From Paenibacillus sp. 32O-W (lineage in GTDB: Bacteria; Bacillota; Bacilli; Paenibacillales; NBRC-103111): DNA of 50,185 bases. Where the stretch lies: positions 1 through 50,185 of the forward strand of contig NZ_VEGP01000041.1 in assembly GCF_007679495.1 (NCBI RefSeq), read 5' to 3'. The notes under the pieces are model-generated. The model saw only the letters and a program-made list of their open reading frames with translations, made no database searches and was not told the origin of the DNA. Of the stretch, positions 15,379 through 25,177 are shown piece by piece. Position 1 is the first letter of the stretch. Every line of letters starts with the position of its first letter. A program made the translations under genes and the position numbers.

Positions 15379-17704
15379 TTATCCGAGAACTCGGATAATT
15401 TCGTCGTCATCAAGCTATACAATTTTGTGTTTCGCGGGAACTTGTCGGCAAAGGGCACAAGGGAACTGCCTATCTTTATCAAGCCGTTTCCGGCATCGAC
15501 ATTGGTGATATAAGAGAGCTGCAAATCCGAAATATTGAGTAAATTCGCCAGTTCATTGCGATCCGTGCTGGCTTGGTTCAACATGACAATAAATTCGCTG
15601 TTCGCCAGCATGGTACGTGCCGTATGGCTTTGCAACAAATCGTCCACGTTTTGCGTAATCCCTGTACAAAAAGCACCGTACTTCCTAACGCGCTTCCAGA
15701 GCGTGAACAGAAAGTTGGCGCTATACTCATGCTGAAACAATAGGTAGATTTCATCAATAAAAATAAATGTATTTTTCCCTTTCGCTCGGTTTTGCGTAAT
15801 CCTGTTGAGGATGCTGTCCAGTATGACTAACATCCCAATCGGAAGTAGCTGTTTGCCCAAATCGAGAATATCGTAGCAAACCAGTCGCTTATAGACATTG
15901 ACATTGGTCGGCTTGGCGAACGTATTCAGATTGCCGGAAGTAAACAACTCAATCGCCAATGCGATGTCCTGCGCTTCCGGCTCCGATTGCTTGAGCAGTT
16001 CGTTATGAAAGTGTTGCAGAGTTGGCGGTTCACCTTTGTAATTATTTTGCAGATACGTTCGATACACGCTCGCGGTGCAGCGGTCGATCAACGATTTTTC
16101 TTTCGCGCCGAGGGGATAGCCGCCCATCAGTTGTTCGCACAGCGACAGCACGAACTCCGACTTAAGGATGATCGGATTGGCTCCGTCGCCGTACTGTCGG
16201 TTGATGTCCATCGCATTGATATGATTCGGCGAGGTTGCGGATATGTGAATCGTTTCGCCGCCCAGCGCATCCACCAGCGCCGAATACTCGCGCTCAGGGT
16301 CAATCAGGATCACATCGTCATCGCTTGCCAGCACCAAGTTGACTATCTCACGCTTTGCCGTAAAACTTTTACCTGAGCCGGATACGCCGAGAATGAAACT
16401 GTTCCCGTTTAGCAATTGCTTGCGATTGGCCATAATCATATTTTTACTGATAACATTTTGGCCGTAATATATGCCGCCGGGATGGATGACCTCCTGCGCC
16501 CGAAACGGAATAAAAACAGCGGTACTTTCCGTTGTCAACGTTCGCAGCGCATGCACCTTGCGTAGTCCATACGGAAGCACCGTATTCAATCCGTCCATCT
16601 GCTGAAAGGTTAGCGGGGCGAACTGGCACAGATGCTTGCGAGCTGTGGTTAGCAAGGCTTTGGTATCGCTATCCAGTTCCTCCTTGCTCTCCGCAATATG
16701 CACCATTGTGAGCAGTCCGAACATCATACGCTGGTCGCGTGTCGTCAGATCGTCCAGAAATTCCTTGCTTTCCTTGCGCTGCTGCTCCATATCATAGGGA
16801 ATAACGGCCGAGAAATTGTTGTTGTTGTTTTGCCGCCGCTGCCAATTCGTTATATTCGTCTCCACGACGAGCAGCCGGTTCTCTACTTCGCGGACAGCCT
16901 CATCGGTCGGAATCGGAATCACATCAAGAGATAGCAGCAAATTCCGATTTAGGTCACATAATTCGGCGACCATGCTGTCCTTGATGTAGCTCGCGTATTC
17001 CCGAAGGAAAATGACCCGGCCAAAGTAGCGTCCCATCCGAAAGTAATCACGTTCGAACTCAAATGTATCCGGGCAAATGTAATCCCGGATGTCATGTCCC
17101 TTGCGGATCATGGCGGACAAGTCGAGTTGAAAGTCTGCTTCCTCGCCAATGCGAAAGAAATCATGAAGCATACGTAGGCGATCCACCGCATCCAGTTCCA
17201 CACATTTTGAGCCGAGACGCGAGAAATGCGCCATCAGTTCCGAACCGATTCTGGCAAAATATTGGCGCGCTTCTTCCACATTCTTTTTGAAAATGGATAC
17301 CGTAATGTATTTCTCCTGAAAGGTGCCGTTTGCGCCAACTGCCTTGTCCAGCAGCATCTGATTATATTCTTCGCGGTACACATCCAACTCGTCTTGGCGT
17401 GAAGGAATCAAGACAGAGCCTTCAAAGTCGATCCGGTTCAAGCGTCGATTATGAATCGTAATCTTCGTCGTGGCTCCACTATCAAATGAATTTAGCAGCT
17501 CACAATAACCAAGAAACATCGCTTCCTTGTCCTCTCTCGAAGCCGCCGCATAGTTTATATCTTCAAAACGAAACGATTTGGAAAACTTGTTACCCACAAA
17601 AAAATCCCGTCCGGCCAAATGGCGCGAATCGGGATCACTTGCTGTACGCTTTTTGGAATGACAAACCGTTCCTTGTCCTGTTTCATCATTCGTTTGAGTG
17701 TTTT
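15366..17704 (-). pseudogene. VirB4-type conjugation ATPase, frameshifted
   Basis: The cytoplasmic ATPase that powers the type IV secretion channel. Walker A is GVSGSGKS, Walker B IFIDEIYLLF, and the C-terminal TGITQNVDDLL motif is present. The N-terminal sequence typical of the family (ERFVIPKSVQQVIPIRAIWP) lies in a different frame from the remaining 750 codons; the shift falls in seven A's at 17598-17604. The natural start is TTG 17704 (AAGGAG upstream) or ATG 17689. If the run is one base wrong, the gene is intact. The last six codons (SDNFVY and stop) come from the RIT element end, so the natural C-terminus is altered slightly. Confidence 0.85.
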
Positions 17705-17712
17705 CAACAGAC

Positions 17713-18056
17713 TCACTCTCCTTGCTCTCGCCGCTGCATGTTCAGCGCTTCGTAATACATATTGGTCGCATGAAAAACAAGACGTTTGGGCATGAAGAAT
17801 TCAGATTTCAGATATGCCCAGAGCAGTTGTTCGGCCGTCATGCCGTGGTAACGAATGAATCCGAGCGCGGCGCAAGGGGCTGCTCCTAAGATGCACATCC
17901 AACTAAGCGTTTCCACACCAAAGCGGCCGCGCAATCCAAAATACAGACCGATAGCCAACATGACCGCCAAGACAGAAAAAAGAACTGTCGCAGGGACAGT
18001 CCAAAAAACAAACTTTCGGTATATTCCCGGATTTCCCGGTTGATTTTCACTTCCAT
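17713..18056 (-). pseudogene. PrgI-family conjugal membrane protein, frameshifted
   Basis: A small two-helix membrane protein of the PrgI family, the VirB3-like partner of VirB4 in Gram-positive conjugation channels. The N-terminal MEVKINREIREYTESLFFGL starts at ATG 18056. The frame changes in six A's at 17976-17981, after which AVMLAIGLYFGLRGRFG and CILGAAPCAALGFIRYHGMT continue in the next frame to the stop. Correcting one base gives about 114 residues, the usual size. It ends 8 bases before the virB4 TTG start. Confidence 0.82.
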
Positions 18057-18163
18057 CAGACTAACCTCCCGAAACCGCCATCTGTTCTGACCGGCGGTTA
18101 TCCGCGTTCGCGATACACTATTCGCCTGGCACTTGCAGATGATTTGAAAATGCGGAACCGTTT

Positions 18164-19003
18164 TTACAATCCAAGCATCTCCCGAACGACCCGGTCGGCC
18201 ATCTTCACCGTGCCGACCAAGACCAACATGTTAAAAATGAGTTCGCCGATGTACGTCCATACCATCGTGACCGCGCCAGCGCCAGCTTGGACTGCCGGAG
18301 GCGCGCTGGCAAACGCGGCGTAGATGATGCACGCCAGCACGATAATCGCCCCTTCCATACAGGCGGCCGCATATCCTTTCAAAAATGATTTGCCAATACT
18401 CTGACTCGGCTCACCCGCAAACGAAGCAAGTGGGACGGGGGCAATCGCCGTGTACAAATAAATCCGAAAAAAACGCGCGTACACAGACAAAATCATGATG
18501 AAGGACAAAACGGTAATAAACAAGCTGCCCAGCAAAGACACAATCCATAACGGTATGCTTTGCCAAAACCCGACATTTTCGATCGCTTGCGTAATCGTAT
18601 CCGGCAGCGACATGCCATCCACCGCGCCAAAGCCCGAACGAGACATCATCGTTGAGATGATGCCCTGCACAATCGTAAACAATGCCATCATGAGTTCTAG
18701 TCCGTAGGTGACGACTGCCTTGGCCAGTACAAACCGGACAAACAACTTGACCGCCAGCTCCGGCCGCTTCAGTTCGGCAAAATTGCCCGCTGTTTTCATC
18801 ACCCCGACGACAAAAAACAAAACCAGCAACGCCAGCCCCGTTGCCTGCAACGCGCCATGAATATCCGTGATGATGCGCCAAATGGCGCCTCCCTTGAAAT
18901 CGGCAGGCGACTGGGTGACCAGGTGCCAGATTTCATTCATTTTCTGCTCCCACGTATCCAGGGCGTTCTCCAAATTATCTGCAATCCAACTGTTTTTCGA
19001 CAT
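18164..19003 (-). CDS. VirB6/TrbL-like polytopic conjugation protein
   Basis: 279 residues from ATG 19003, preferred over an upstream ATG because AAGGGTGAG lies 4-10 bases before it. After an amphipathic N-terminus there are about six membrane segments (LQATGLALLVLFFVVGVMK, FVRFVLAKAVVTYGLELMMA, IPLWIVSLLGSLFITVLSFI, YLYTAIAPVPLASFA and two near the C-terminus). This is the TrbL/VirB6-like inner-membrane channel subunit found between the Maff2 and PrgI genes in this ICE family. No lesion is seen. It is part of the minus-strand transfer operon. Confidence 0.85.
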   Translation of the reverse strand: MSKNSWIADNLENALDTWEQKMNEIWHLVTQSPADFKGGAIWRIITDIHGALQATGLALLVLFFVVGVMKTAGNFAELKRPELAVKLFVRFVLAKAVVTYGLELMMALFTIVQGIISTMMSRSGFGAVDGMSLPDTITQAIENVGFWQSIPLWIVSLLGSLFITVLSFIMILSVYARFFRIYLYTAIAPVPLASFAGEPSQSIGKSFLKGYAAACMEGAIIVLACIIYAAFASAPPAVQAGAGAVTMVWTYIGELIFNMLVLVGTVKMADRVVREMLGL

Positions 19004-19062
19004 ACGCTCACCCTTCTGTCGAGGGAGGAACAGGCGTTGGCCCATTCCTCATCCTTCATGGC

Positions 19063-19362
19063 TTAGCCTGTGATCAGGTTCAAAATTTCTTTGGTAAACG
19101 TGATGATGACGCCCCCGGCCAAGGTTAAAAAACCGTTCGCGCGCTGCGAAGGGTCATGCGACTTAAGAGACAAGCCGATCTGCACAACGCCAAATCCCAA
19201 AATAATCATGCCGACCGCACGAATCAACCCGAATATAAAATTGGACAAGTTGTTGACTGTCGTCATCGGGTCGCTTTGGGCATAGACGGTGGAAACCAGC
19301 ATCGTCCCGAAAAGTATTGTCATCATATAGAAAGCCATCAGCCATTTCGTTTTCCGTTTCAA
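19063..19362 (-). CDS. Maff2-family small membrane protein
   Basis: 99 residues with a signal-like N-terminus (MKRKTKWLMAFYMMTILFGT ending VYAQS) and two further hydrophobic segments (FIFGLIRAVGMIILGFGVVQ and FLTLAGGVIITFT). The central pattern FGLIRAVGMIILGFGVVQIG, then SHDPSQRANGF, marks the Maff2 family, found next to VirD4 in clostridial and Bacillales ICEs and thought to be a VirB2/pilin-like or channel component. Its start overlaps the virD4 stop by four bases, so the genes are co-translated. Confidence 0.85.
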   Translation of the reverse strand: MKRKTKWLMAFYMMTILFGTMLVSTVYAQSDPMTTVNNLSNFIFGLIRAVGMIILGFGVVQIGLSLKSHDPSQRANGFLTLAGGVIITFTKEILNLITG

Positions 19363-21134
19363 ACGCGATCCTTCCCTTCATATAAAAATAACGCCTCCAG
19401 TTCTTCTTCTGACAAAAGCTCATATTCACCGTTCTCATCCAATTGCACCGTCCGCCAATCGAGCGCAAGCTCCGTACCGCCGTGCTGATATGCCTGACCT
19501 GCGCCGTCTGTCGTCAGCGAGACATGAGGATGGCGCAGCACCTCGTATTTGTCATCCAGCACCGGTCGTTCCCCACGGATAAACAGCAGCGCATAGCGAT
19601 TATCGAGCAGTCGCACTTCGTCGGGAGTCAGCAATTCGCGGCCAGACTGCTGGTAGTTGATCGAATAGCTGCCGCTACGTCCTTTGCTTTGGCCGTAAGT
19701 GTTCGTATCGATCGTTTCTTTGCCGAGCAATTCCGACACATATTTGTGCGTGGACTGTTCATTGCCTCCCAGATAAAGAAACATGTCGCAGTTGCCGACG
19801 ATGGATTCCCATGCGTCCTTGTACAGCGTTTTAAGCTGCGCCAAGTTTTGCAAAATAATGGACACCGATATTTCCCGACTGCGGATGGTAGAGAGCAGCT
19901 TATCAAACTCATCGGGCAGGGCGACATTCGCGAACTCGTCCATGACAAAATGCACATGCAGCGGTAGACGGCCGCCGTGCCGGTAATCCGCTTCGTACAT
20001 GAGGCTTTGAAAAAGCTGTGTGTACAGCATGCCCACGATAAAATTAAAGCTGCTGTCATTATCGGGGATGACGGCAAACAGCGCCGTCTTCCGCGTGCCG
20101 ATATGCGGCAAGTCCATTTCATCGACCAAGCTCATTCCGGCGATGCTGTGCAAATTGAACTTTTCCAAGCGCACGCCTAGCCCGATCAGAATGGATTTCG
20201 CTGTCTTTCCCGCCGCCAGCTTGAAGATGTTGTATTGCTTGACGGCCAAATGTTCCGGGTCGCGCATCGCCAGCCGCTCAAACAACTCGTCCAGCGGACT
20301 TTGGTACGTTTCGTCTTCTTCCCGCACCTCGGCAGCAGCAATCATTTCCATAATCATCGGGAAATTCTGCTCCTCCGGCGGCGCTTCATAGAGCAAGTAC
20401 AGCATGAGCGCTTCCAGCAAAGCGGTTTCGGAACGTTCCCAGAAGGGGTCATTCGTGTTGCTGTTTTTGGGCGTCGTGTTGCGAATGAGATTGGTAACAA
20501 GCTTTAGTACATCTTTGTCGTCCTGCAAATAGGCAAACGCGTTATAGCCGTGGGAACGATGCGGATGAATCAAATCCAGCACTTTGATGTCGTACCCTTT
20601 GGCTTTGAGCAAATGACCGGTGTCGCGCAATATTTCGCCTTTTGGATCAAGAACGACAAACGACGTATGCGCCTGCATCACGTTCGGTTTTGCATAAAAC
20701 CGCGTCTTGCCGGAGCCGGAACCGCCCACAACGAGCACGTTCAGATTGCGGCGATGCTTGCGTCCGTCCAGCCCGATGCGCACGTGCTTCGTCAATATTT
20801 TGTTTTGCTCCGCTTGCTTGCTCTGGTATTTAGCGTTGATCGATTTCGCCTTGCCCCACATGGCGCTGCCATGTTCTTCGCGACGACGATAATTGCGCGG
20901 CGAAGCCAAATACGCGCCAACCGCCAGTCCATAAGCCAGCGTACAGACGAGCAGGCTCCGAAGCGAATCCTCGACCCACTGAAGTTGCAAAGGACTCGCC
21001 TCGCTTAGATGAAGCAAGATTGCAGGCAAACCCCCGGATAACGCCGGGGCGACAAGAAGAGCCAGCCAAATGACTGGGATGTAAAAAGCCGCAACGAGTA
21101 AAAGATTACTCCTTGCGGCTTTAGCGCGTTTCAT
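19359..21134 (-). CDS. VirD4/TraG-type coupling protein
   Basis: 591 residues from ATG 21134 (GGAG 5 bases upstream). Two N-terminal membrane helices (LLLVAAFYIPVIWLALLVAP and LLVCTLAYGLAVGAYLA) anchor the cytoplasmic ATPase. Walker A GGSGSGKTRF is near residue 140, Walker B HFVMDEFANVALP near 385, with ILQNLAQLKTLYKD and the Gly/Gln-rich LYLGGNEQSTHKYVSELLG typical of TraG/VirD4. It delivers the relaxase-DNA complex to the channel. It overlaps both neighbours in the transfer operon and looks intact. Confidence 0.93.
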   Translation of the reverse strand: MKRAKAARSNLLLVAAFYIPVIWLALLVAPALSGGLPAILLHLSEASPLQLQWVEDSLRSLLVCTLAYGLAVGAYLASPRNYRRREEHGSAMWGKAKSINAKYQSKQAEQNKILTKHVRIGLDGRKHRRNLNVLVVGGSGSGKTRFYAKPNVMQAHTSFVVLDPKGEILRDTGHLLKAKGYDIKVLDLIHPHRSHGYNAFAYLQDDKDVLKLVTNLIRNTTPKNSNTNDPFWERSETALLEALMLYLLYEAPPEEQNFPMIMEMIAAAEVREEDETYQSPLDELFERLAMRDPEHLAVKQYNIFKLAAGKTAKSILIGLGVRLEKFNLHSIAGMSLVDEMDLPHIGTRKTALFAVIPDNDSSFNFIVGMLYTQLFQSLMYEADYRHGGRLPLHVHFVMDEFANVALPDEFDKLLSTIRSREISVSIILQNLAQLKTLYKDAWESIVGNCDMFLYLGGNEQSTHKYVSELLGKETIDTNTYGQSKGRSGSYSINYQQSGRELLTPDEVRLLDNRYALLFIRGERPVLDDKYEVLRHPHVSLTTDGAGQAYQHGGTELALDWRTVQLDENGEYELLSEEELEALFLYEGKDRV

Positions 21135-21312
21135 GGCGGCTCCGGCGTTTCGTTCTTTGATAGGGCGCATCCATCGTTTTCAGCAGAAGATCGTCCACCG
21201 CATCGGTCGGTCGCCGTTCGCCTATCAGGTCATTGCGCAGCTTATTTAGCGCATTAATAACAATGCCATGTTCATAATGATCGAGACTGAGAATACGTTC
21301 TTCCGATTTCAT
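21121..21312 (-). CDS. Conserved small ICE protein
   Basis: 63 residues with GAGGAGCC directly before the ATG. The pattern LDHYEHGIVINALNKLRNDL and the following AVDDLLLKTMDAP recurs just upstream of virD4 in Tn1549-like elements; the function is unknown. The C-terminal dozen residues are strongly basic (QRTKRRSRHETR) and their codons overlap the virD4 start. Probably translationally coupled to VirD4. Confidence 0.75.
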   Translation of the reverse strand: MKSEERILSLDHYEHGIVINALNKLRNDLIGERRPTDAVDDLLLKTMDAPYQRTKRRSRHETR

Positions 21313-21327
21313 GGCTCCTCACGCTCC

Positions 21328-22221
21328 TTAGCGGGCAGCATCGGTACGACTCGGTTGCGACGGTTGCCGCTGCGGGGTCAGTATGCGGTGCATTCGCCGG
21401 GAAATCGTCTGCTCAGCTTCTTTCATCGTCGCCAGCTCCGCACGAATTGTCTGCGGCTCCATGTCTTTGAACCGTTCAGTCACCCGGTCGAACCGGAAGG
21501 TGGTCGTTTCAACGCCAGCCTGTTTGCAAAGGATATAGGCAGCACTGTAGGCATGAAACTGAACTTCCGATCTGCTGTAGCGGCCATCGCAGCGATCCAT
21601 TTCCGCATGTGCCAGTTCCTGTGCCAGTGCGCGGAAGATATCTCCAGCGGCCAGACCGCGGCGAACGATAATGTTTCGCACATCCGGTTGGTAGAGCGCA
21701 TGCACGTCCGAAGGCAGCGTTTCACTGATTGATATAGGAACAGGCGCGCGATCCATAAGCGCCTTGATGCGGGTCCGATCATCCGGGTAAACTGGTTGCT
21801 CCGGTTTCTTTGCAGTCGTTTGGGCAATATCGAACATCTTCTTCGGGTTGTAGCTGATCGCGGTACTTCCATCTTCCCGCCTGTATTCCTCGCCCGGTTC
21901 CAGAATATAAAAACCGGTTTCCTTACGGCGGATTGATACGCCTTGTTCCTTCCAACTCTCGAAATCCGCTATGCGTGTCGCTTCCGGACGTTGCGCCAAA
22001 ATCAATAGCGCATTGGAAACACTGTACCGGTCAAAACGGCTTTGCACATCCAGATAACGCTGAAACTGTTCACTGTTTTGTACAATAGCCATCGACGTCG
22101 TATCGATCGTGTCATAAGTCCACTGACGTTGTTCCTGTTTTTGTTTTACCCATGCTTCCTTGTCAAACGGCTGCTCTCGCTGATTGGAAGAGGCAGAGAA
22201 TAATGCATCCAGATCGTTCAT
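21328..22221 (-). CDS. ArdC-like ssDNA-binding/metalloprotease-fold protein
   Basis: 297 residues whose start overlaps the pcfB stop (ATGA). The N-terminal half has the ArdC ssDNA-binding pattern: SRFDRYSVSNALLILAQRPE, then WKEQGVSIRRKETGFYILEP. The C-terminal half has a zincin-like helix ALAQELAHAEMDR with later residues for metal coordination, although the first position of the usual HExxH is Gln. ArdC-type proteins protect incoming transferred DNA from restriction, and this gene sits between relaxase accessory genes and virD4, as in related ICEs. No lesion is seen. Confidence 0.8.
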   Translation of the reverse strand: MNDLDALFSASSNQREQPFDKEAWVKQKQEQRQWTYDTIDTTSMAIVQNSEQFQRYLDVQSRFDRYSVSNALLILAQRPEATRIADFESWKEQGVSIRRKETGFYILEPGEEYRREDGSTAISYNPKKMFDIAQTTAKKPEQPVYPDDRTRIKALMDRAPVPISISETLPSDVHALYQPDVRNIIVRRGLAAGDIFRALAQELAHAEMDRCDGRYSRSEVQFHAYSAAYILCKQAGVETTTFRFDRVTERFKDMEPQTIRAELATMKEAEQTISRRMHRILTPQRQPSQPSRTDAAR

Positions 22222-23190
22222 TTGGATTTCCCTCGCTTTCGATTACGGGTAGTGGGTGTTGGCGATTTGACGCCCGATTTTGCCTTGCCGCGATCCCTGC
22301 GTTTAGGCAAAGACGGCTCACGCTCCATTTCCCGCCGTCTTTTTTCGGCTGCGCGATTTTCTTCCCGGATTTCACTTAACAGCTCTCGTATCGACACTTT
22401 TTCCTGCGCCGGCTGGCGGTCAGTCGTATCCTTTGCGTTGTCGGCGCTGCGCTCTGAGGTAGGCACGGACGGAATAGCCCGTTCCTTCGTTCTCTCCTCC
22501 TGCATCGGGGGAGAGATCTGCGGCGTCTGATGTTGCACCTGTTCGTTGACTGTCGGCTCGGCTGCCGGAATAGCCGGTTCCGAGGGTGCGACTACCGGTT
22601 GCTCGCTTGCTAGTTGAACTTCCTCCGGCGGTTCGGTCTTTCCCAGCAATTCGTCCAAAAAATCTTCCCTGGCTTCCTCCGTGAAAAGGCGGCGACATCG
22701 CCTCGCTTTCATGCGTTTCGCCGATCTGCTTCGGCGTCTGTGCCGCTTGGTTCTCTTCCAGCTGCTTTTCGCTGCGAGCATTCGCAATCTCTTGCTTGAT
22801 GCTGGCCGTGTCTACCGTCGCCAGCTTGAAGCGCTCGACGATCCGGTTGATCTTGGAAGCGTCCTCGGCTCGCACCATTACGTCACAAAGCCCGTCCACG
22901 TTCTTTTTGTCGCGCAGCGCGCAATAAAGTACGCCGTACCTCTTGGCTTCTTTGCAAAAGGTTGGCAAATCTTCATTTTTGACTGCAAATACTTTTAATT
23001 CCTTGCCGCTGCGCAGCAAGCTCTCCAAACGGATACGTCCTTTTGTTTTTTTCTGTCCTTGCAAGGCAGCGAATAAATACACCGCTAAATGCTTAGCGCC
23101 TTCGCCGGAAATCTTGGCCATCATCTCGATGCCCCGCAGGCTCATGTTGACGACTTGATCGGCTGCTTCGTTTCCGCCGCTCATCGGCAT
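22218..23190 (-). pseudogene. PcfB-family (DUF3801) relaxase accessory, frameshifted
   Basis: PcfB-like protein that links relaxase-bound DNA to VirD4. The N-terminal 160 residues are family-typical (MAKISGEGAKHLAVYLFAAL, VFAVKNEDLPTFCKEAKRYG, IVERFKLATVDTASIKQEI). The frame then shifts at the four A's 22684-22687; the acidic and basic C-terminal tail continues in the other frame (TEEAREDFLDELLGK, VSIRELLSEIREENRAAEKR, basic end). One base restores a protein of about 323 residues. The start has GGAG upstream and overlaps the relaxase end; the stop overlaps the next gene. Confidence 0.82.
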
Positions 23191-24515
23191 TCATCTCCTT
23201 TCGAAAATGAGATTCGGGTTCGCATTCACGCAACAAATGGACTATACCCTCCGACCGGGTAAGGATGCCCGTGCAAAGCTTCACCTCCTTTCGCAATTTC
23301 GCAAGCTGGCGAGTCGTCTCAGCAATTTGCAATTTGATAGCGTCACGCTGTTCCGGCTGCTTACAGCGGCGCAGCCGGTTGTACAATGCCTTGCGCGAAC
23401 TGTAACCTTGTTTCATTTCCTCCCGAAGCCCAGCGAGATAGACTAGAAGTTCATCCTTCGTGGTGATGCTACGGCGACACAACAACCTCGTCTGTTCGGT
23501 GATGAGCGTCAAGTGGCGCAATTCCTGACGCAACAAAAAATGCGTCCTTCGCGGGGACGCACGATGACGGGGCAGGATGCCCATCTCATATAAATAGCGC
23601 AAATATAACGCCTGCAAGCCAGTGAATTTACGTCCAGACCGCCAGCTGCCGCGCACCCTGATCACTCGCTTTCGGCGCGGCAACGGAAGCGGCGGCTGGC
23701 GCTTCGGCTGGCGGTTTTGCAAGATGCGCTCCTTTAACGCTTCCTCCGTATAATCGTCTCCCAAACTGCGCAAACGGACGAATCGCTCCTTACCGGGCGG
23801 ACGTACCGCCAAATGTTTTCCGTTGGTTTTGATCGCATATCCTTGCTTTTGCAAAGTAGCGAAAAACTGGGTCATCGTCATGGAAGCGGCAATCGCGGTG
23901 TCAATGTCCTCACGTATCAGTCCCCGCCAGGTGGGGCGGTTTTCCTGTTCCGCTTTCCATTCTCCGTAATGTTTCGTCTTGCTAGATTCCGGCTGTTCGA
24001 TAACCGATAGCGCATGTTCCTTACAAAGCCTATCGGACACTTGCCGCATACGGGCATAAGAAGCTTTATTGTCGTAATACCGTTTGCCATCTATGAACGA
24101 TACGGAATTGAGCACGAAGTGATTGTGCAAGTGATCTTTGTCCAGATGAGTCGCTACCACAACTTCAAAGCGATCTCCCCATAGCTCCTGGGCAAGCTTG
24201 ACGCCGATGGCATGGGCAATTTCCGGTGTCGCTTCACCCGGCGCGAACGACTGGTACCCGTGAAAGGCGACAATGCCATCCGTTTTTTGATATTGCCGTT
24301 TGGTGCGCTGCATTTGCTCATATGCGGTAAACGGATCGCAGTTGACGCCACTTACGTAAAGTTGCTTTTCCGTTTTCGCATCTGCCGTCGCATAGCCAAG
24401 CGCCTGCTGCAAGCTGTCTGGTCCGGCGATCCTGTGCCGTTTTGTCGGGATTTCGGGCATAATCCAGTACACGCTTCAAGCGGTCGGTCACATCCCAAAT
24501 TGCGGTGGTTGCCAT
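23093..24515 (-). pseudogene. MOBP-type relaxase, frameshifted near the N-terminus
   Basis: The nickase that starts conjugation at oriT. It begins MATTAIWDVTDRLKRVLDYA with the presumed nucleophile region YARNPDK. The frame is lost near the TTTT at 24440-24443; LQQALGYATADAKTEKQLYV continues in another frame with the metal-binding triad THLDKDHLHNHFVLN. The C-terminal third is long, basic and helical. A single-base change would restore about 470 residues. AAGGGGG precedes the start, 14 bases after mobC. As written, nucleophile and histidine triad are in different frames, so no active relaxase is made. Confidence 0.85.
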
Positions 24516-24528
24516 TTGTCATACCCCC

Positions 24529-24894
24529 TTACGGCGGTTGTCCGCTTGCAAGCCCTCCAGGCAATTCGCTTCTTCGCTCCGGTTCGGTCACTGCCTGTTG
24601 AATTTGCTGGACGGCACGGCGCAGCTGGTCGGCCTCCTGCTGAAAAGCAGCCCGATCCAGATGTCCGGTCGTGTGCGCCTTCGCAGCCAGTTGGTTGAGA
24701 TTGTTTCCGATGGCGTGAAGCTCGCGCATCATTGCGAAATAATCCGGTGGCGGCAACGGTTTCGGCACGTACCCATTGAGCAGGCAGCGAATAAACGCTT
24801 CTTGAGAAAGTCCCGATTTCTTCACTTGTGCAACAAGGTGCTTACGCTCCATTTCGTTTAATCGGACCATGATTTTGATGTTTCGTTCACGCAA
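24529..24894 (-). CDS. mobC: MobC-like relaxosome protein
   Basis: 121 residues starting at TTG with a strong AAAGGAGG 7 bases upstream. The N-terminus RNIKIMVRLNEMERKHLVAQ is a ribbon-helix-helix DNA-binding pattern, followed by the MobC signature LHAIGNNLNQLAAKAH and a coiled-coil-like segment (AAFQQEADQLRRAVQQIQQA). MobC helps open oriT DNA for the relaxase. It is the first gene of the mobilization operon, next to the oriT-like inverted repeats. Confidence 0.85.
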   Translation of the reverse strand: MRERNIKIMVRLNEMERKHLVAQVKKSGLSQEAFIRCLLNGYVPKPLPPPDYFAMMRELHAIGNNLNQLAAKAHTTGHLDRAAFQQEADQLRRAVQQIQQAVTEPERRSELPGGLASGQPP

Positions 24895-24959
24895 TATGAA
24901 ACCTCCTTTCGAAAATCAGCAGTATAGAACGAATTCGTTCTCAGAAATCATTTCGTCGT

Positions 24960-25085
24960 TGAGACTCACTTGTTCAGAAACCATTTGTTTCAAGAAGCAG
25001 GGGTCTTAGGGGCATCGCCCCTAACAAGCGAATTTGGTGGCCAGCCAAATTCAGTGCTTGCTGCAACGCAAGACATTCGTCTCGC
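24960..25085. other. oriT: Probable origin of transfer (oriT)
   Basis: Upstream of mobC and the relaxase lie two perfect inverted repeats: TTAGGGGC/GCCCCTAA with a 3-base loop (25006-25024) and GAATTTGG/CCAAATTC with a 7-base loop (25030-25052). They are followed by AGTGCTTGCTGCAACGCAAG. The second repeat plus the GTGCTTGC that follows resemble oriT regions of Tn1549-like ICEs as I remember them, where nicking occurs just after the repeat. The nick position is inference. Confidence 0.65.
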
Positions 25086-25137
25086 GTCGCCTTCAAGGCA
25101 CCTGCCGGGAAAATGAGGAACCCCAATAAACAACAAA

Positions 25138-25162
25138 AAGACGCCGATCCACTCAGCGTCTT
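25138..25162 (-). terminator. Terminator of the toxin-antitoxin operon
   Basis: AAGACGC and GCGTCTT form the stem, extended by GA/TC, and on the minus strand the hairpin is followed by five T's. It lies 15 bases after the toxin stop. A near-identical hairpin occurs at 38696-38719 in the paralogous module. Confidence 0.8.
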
Positions 25163-25177
25163 CTCCGAACTTTTTTG

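Noticed and set aside
25006-25052. Possible riboswitch or terminator upstream of mobC
   Set aside because: Two separate short perfect repeats without T tracts next to relaxase genes fit an oriT better than RNA regulation.
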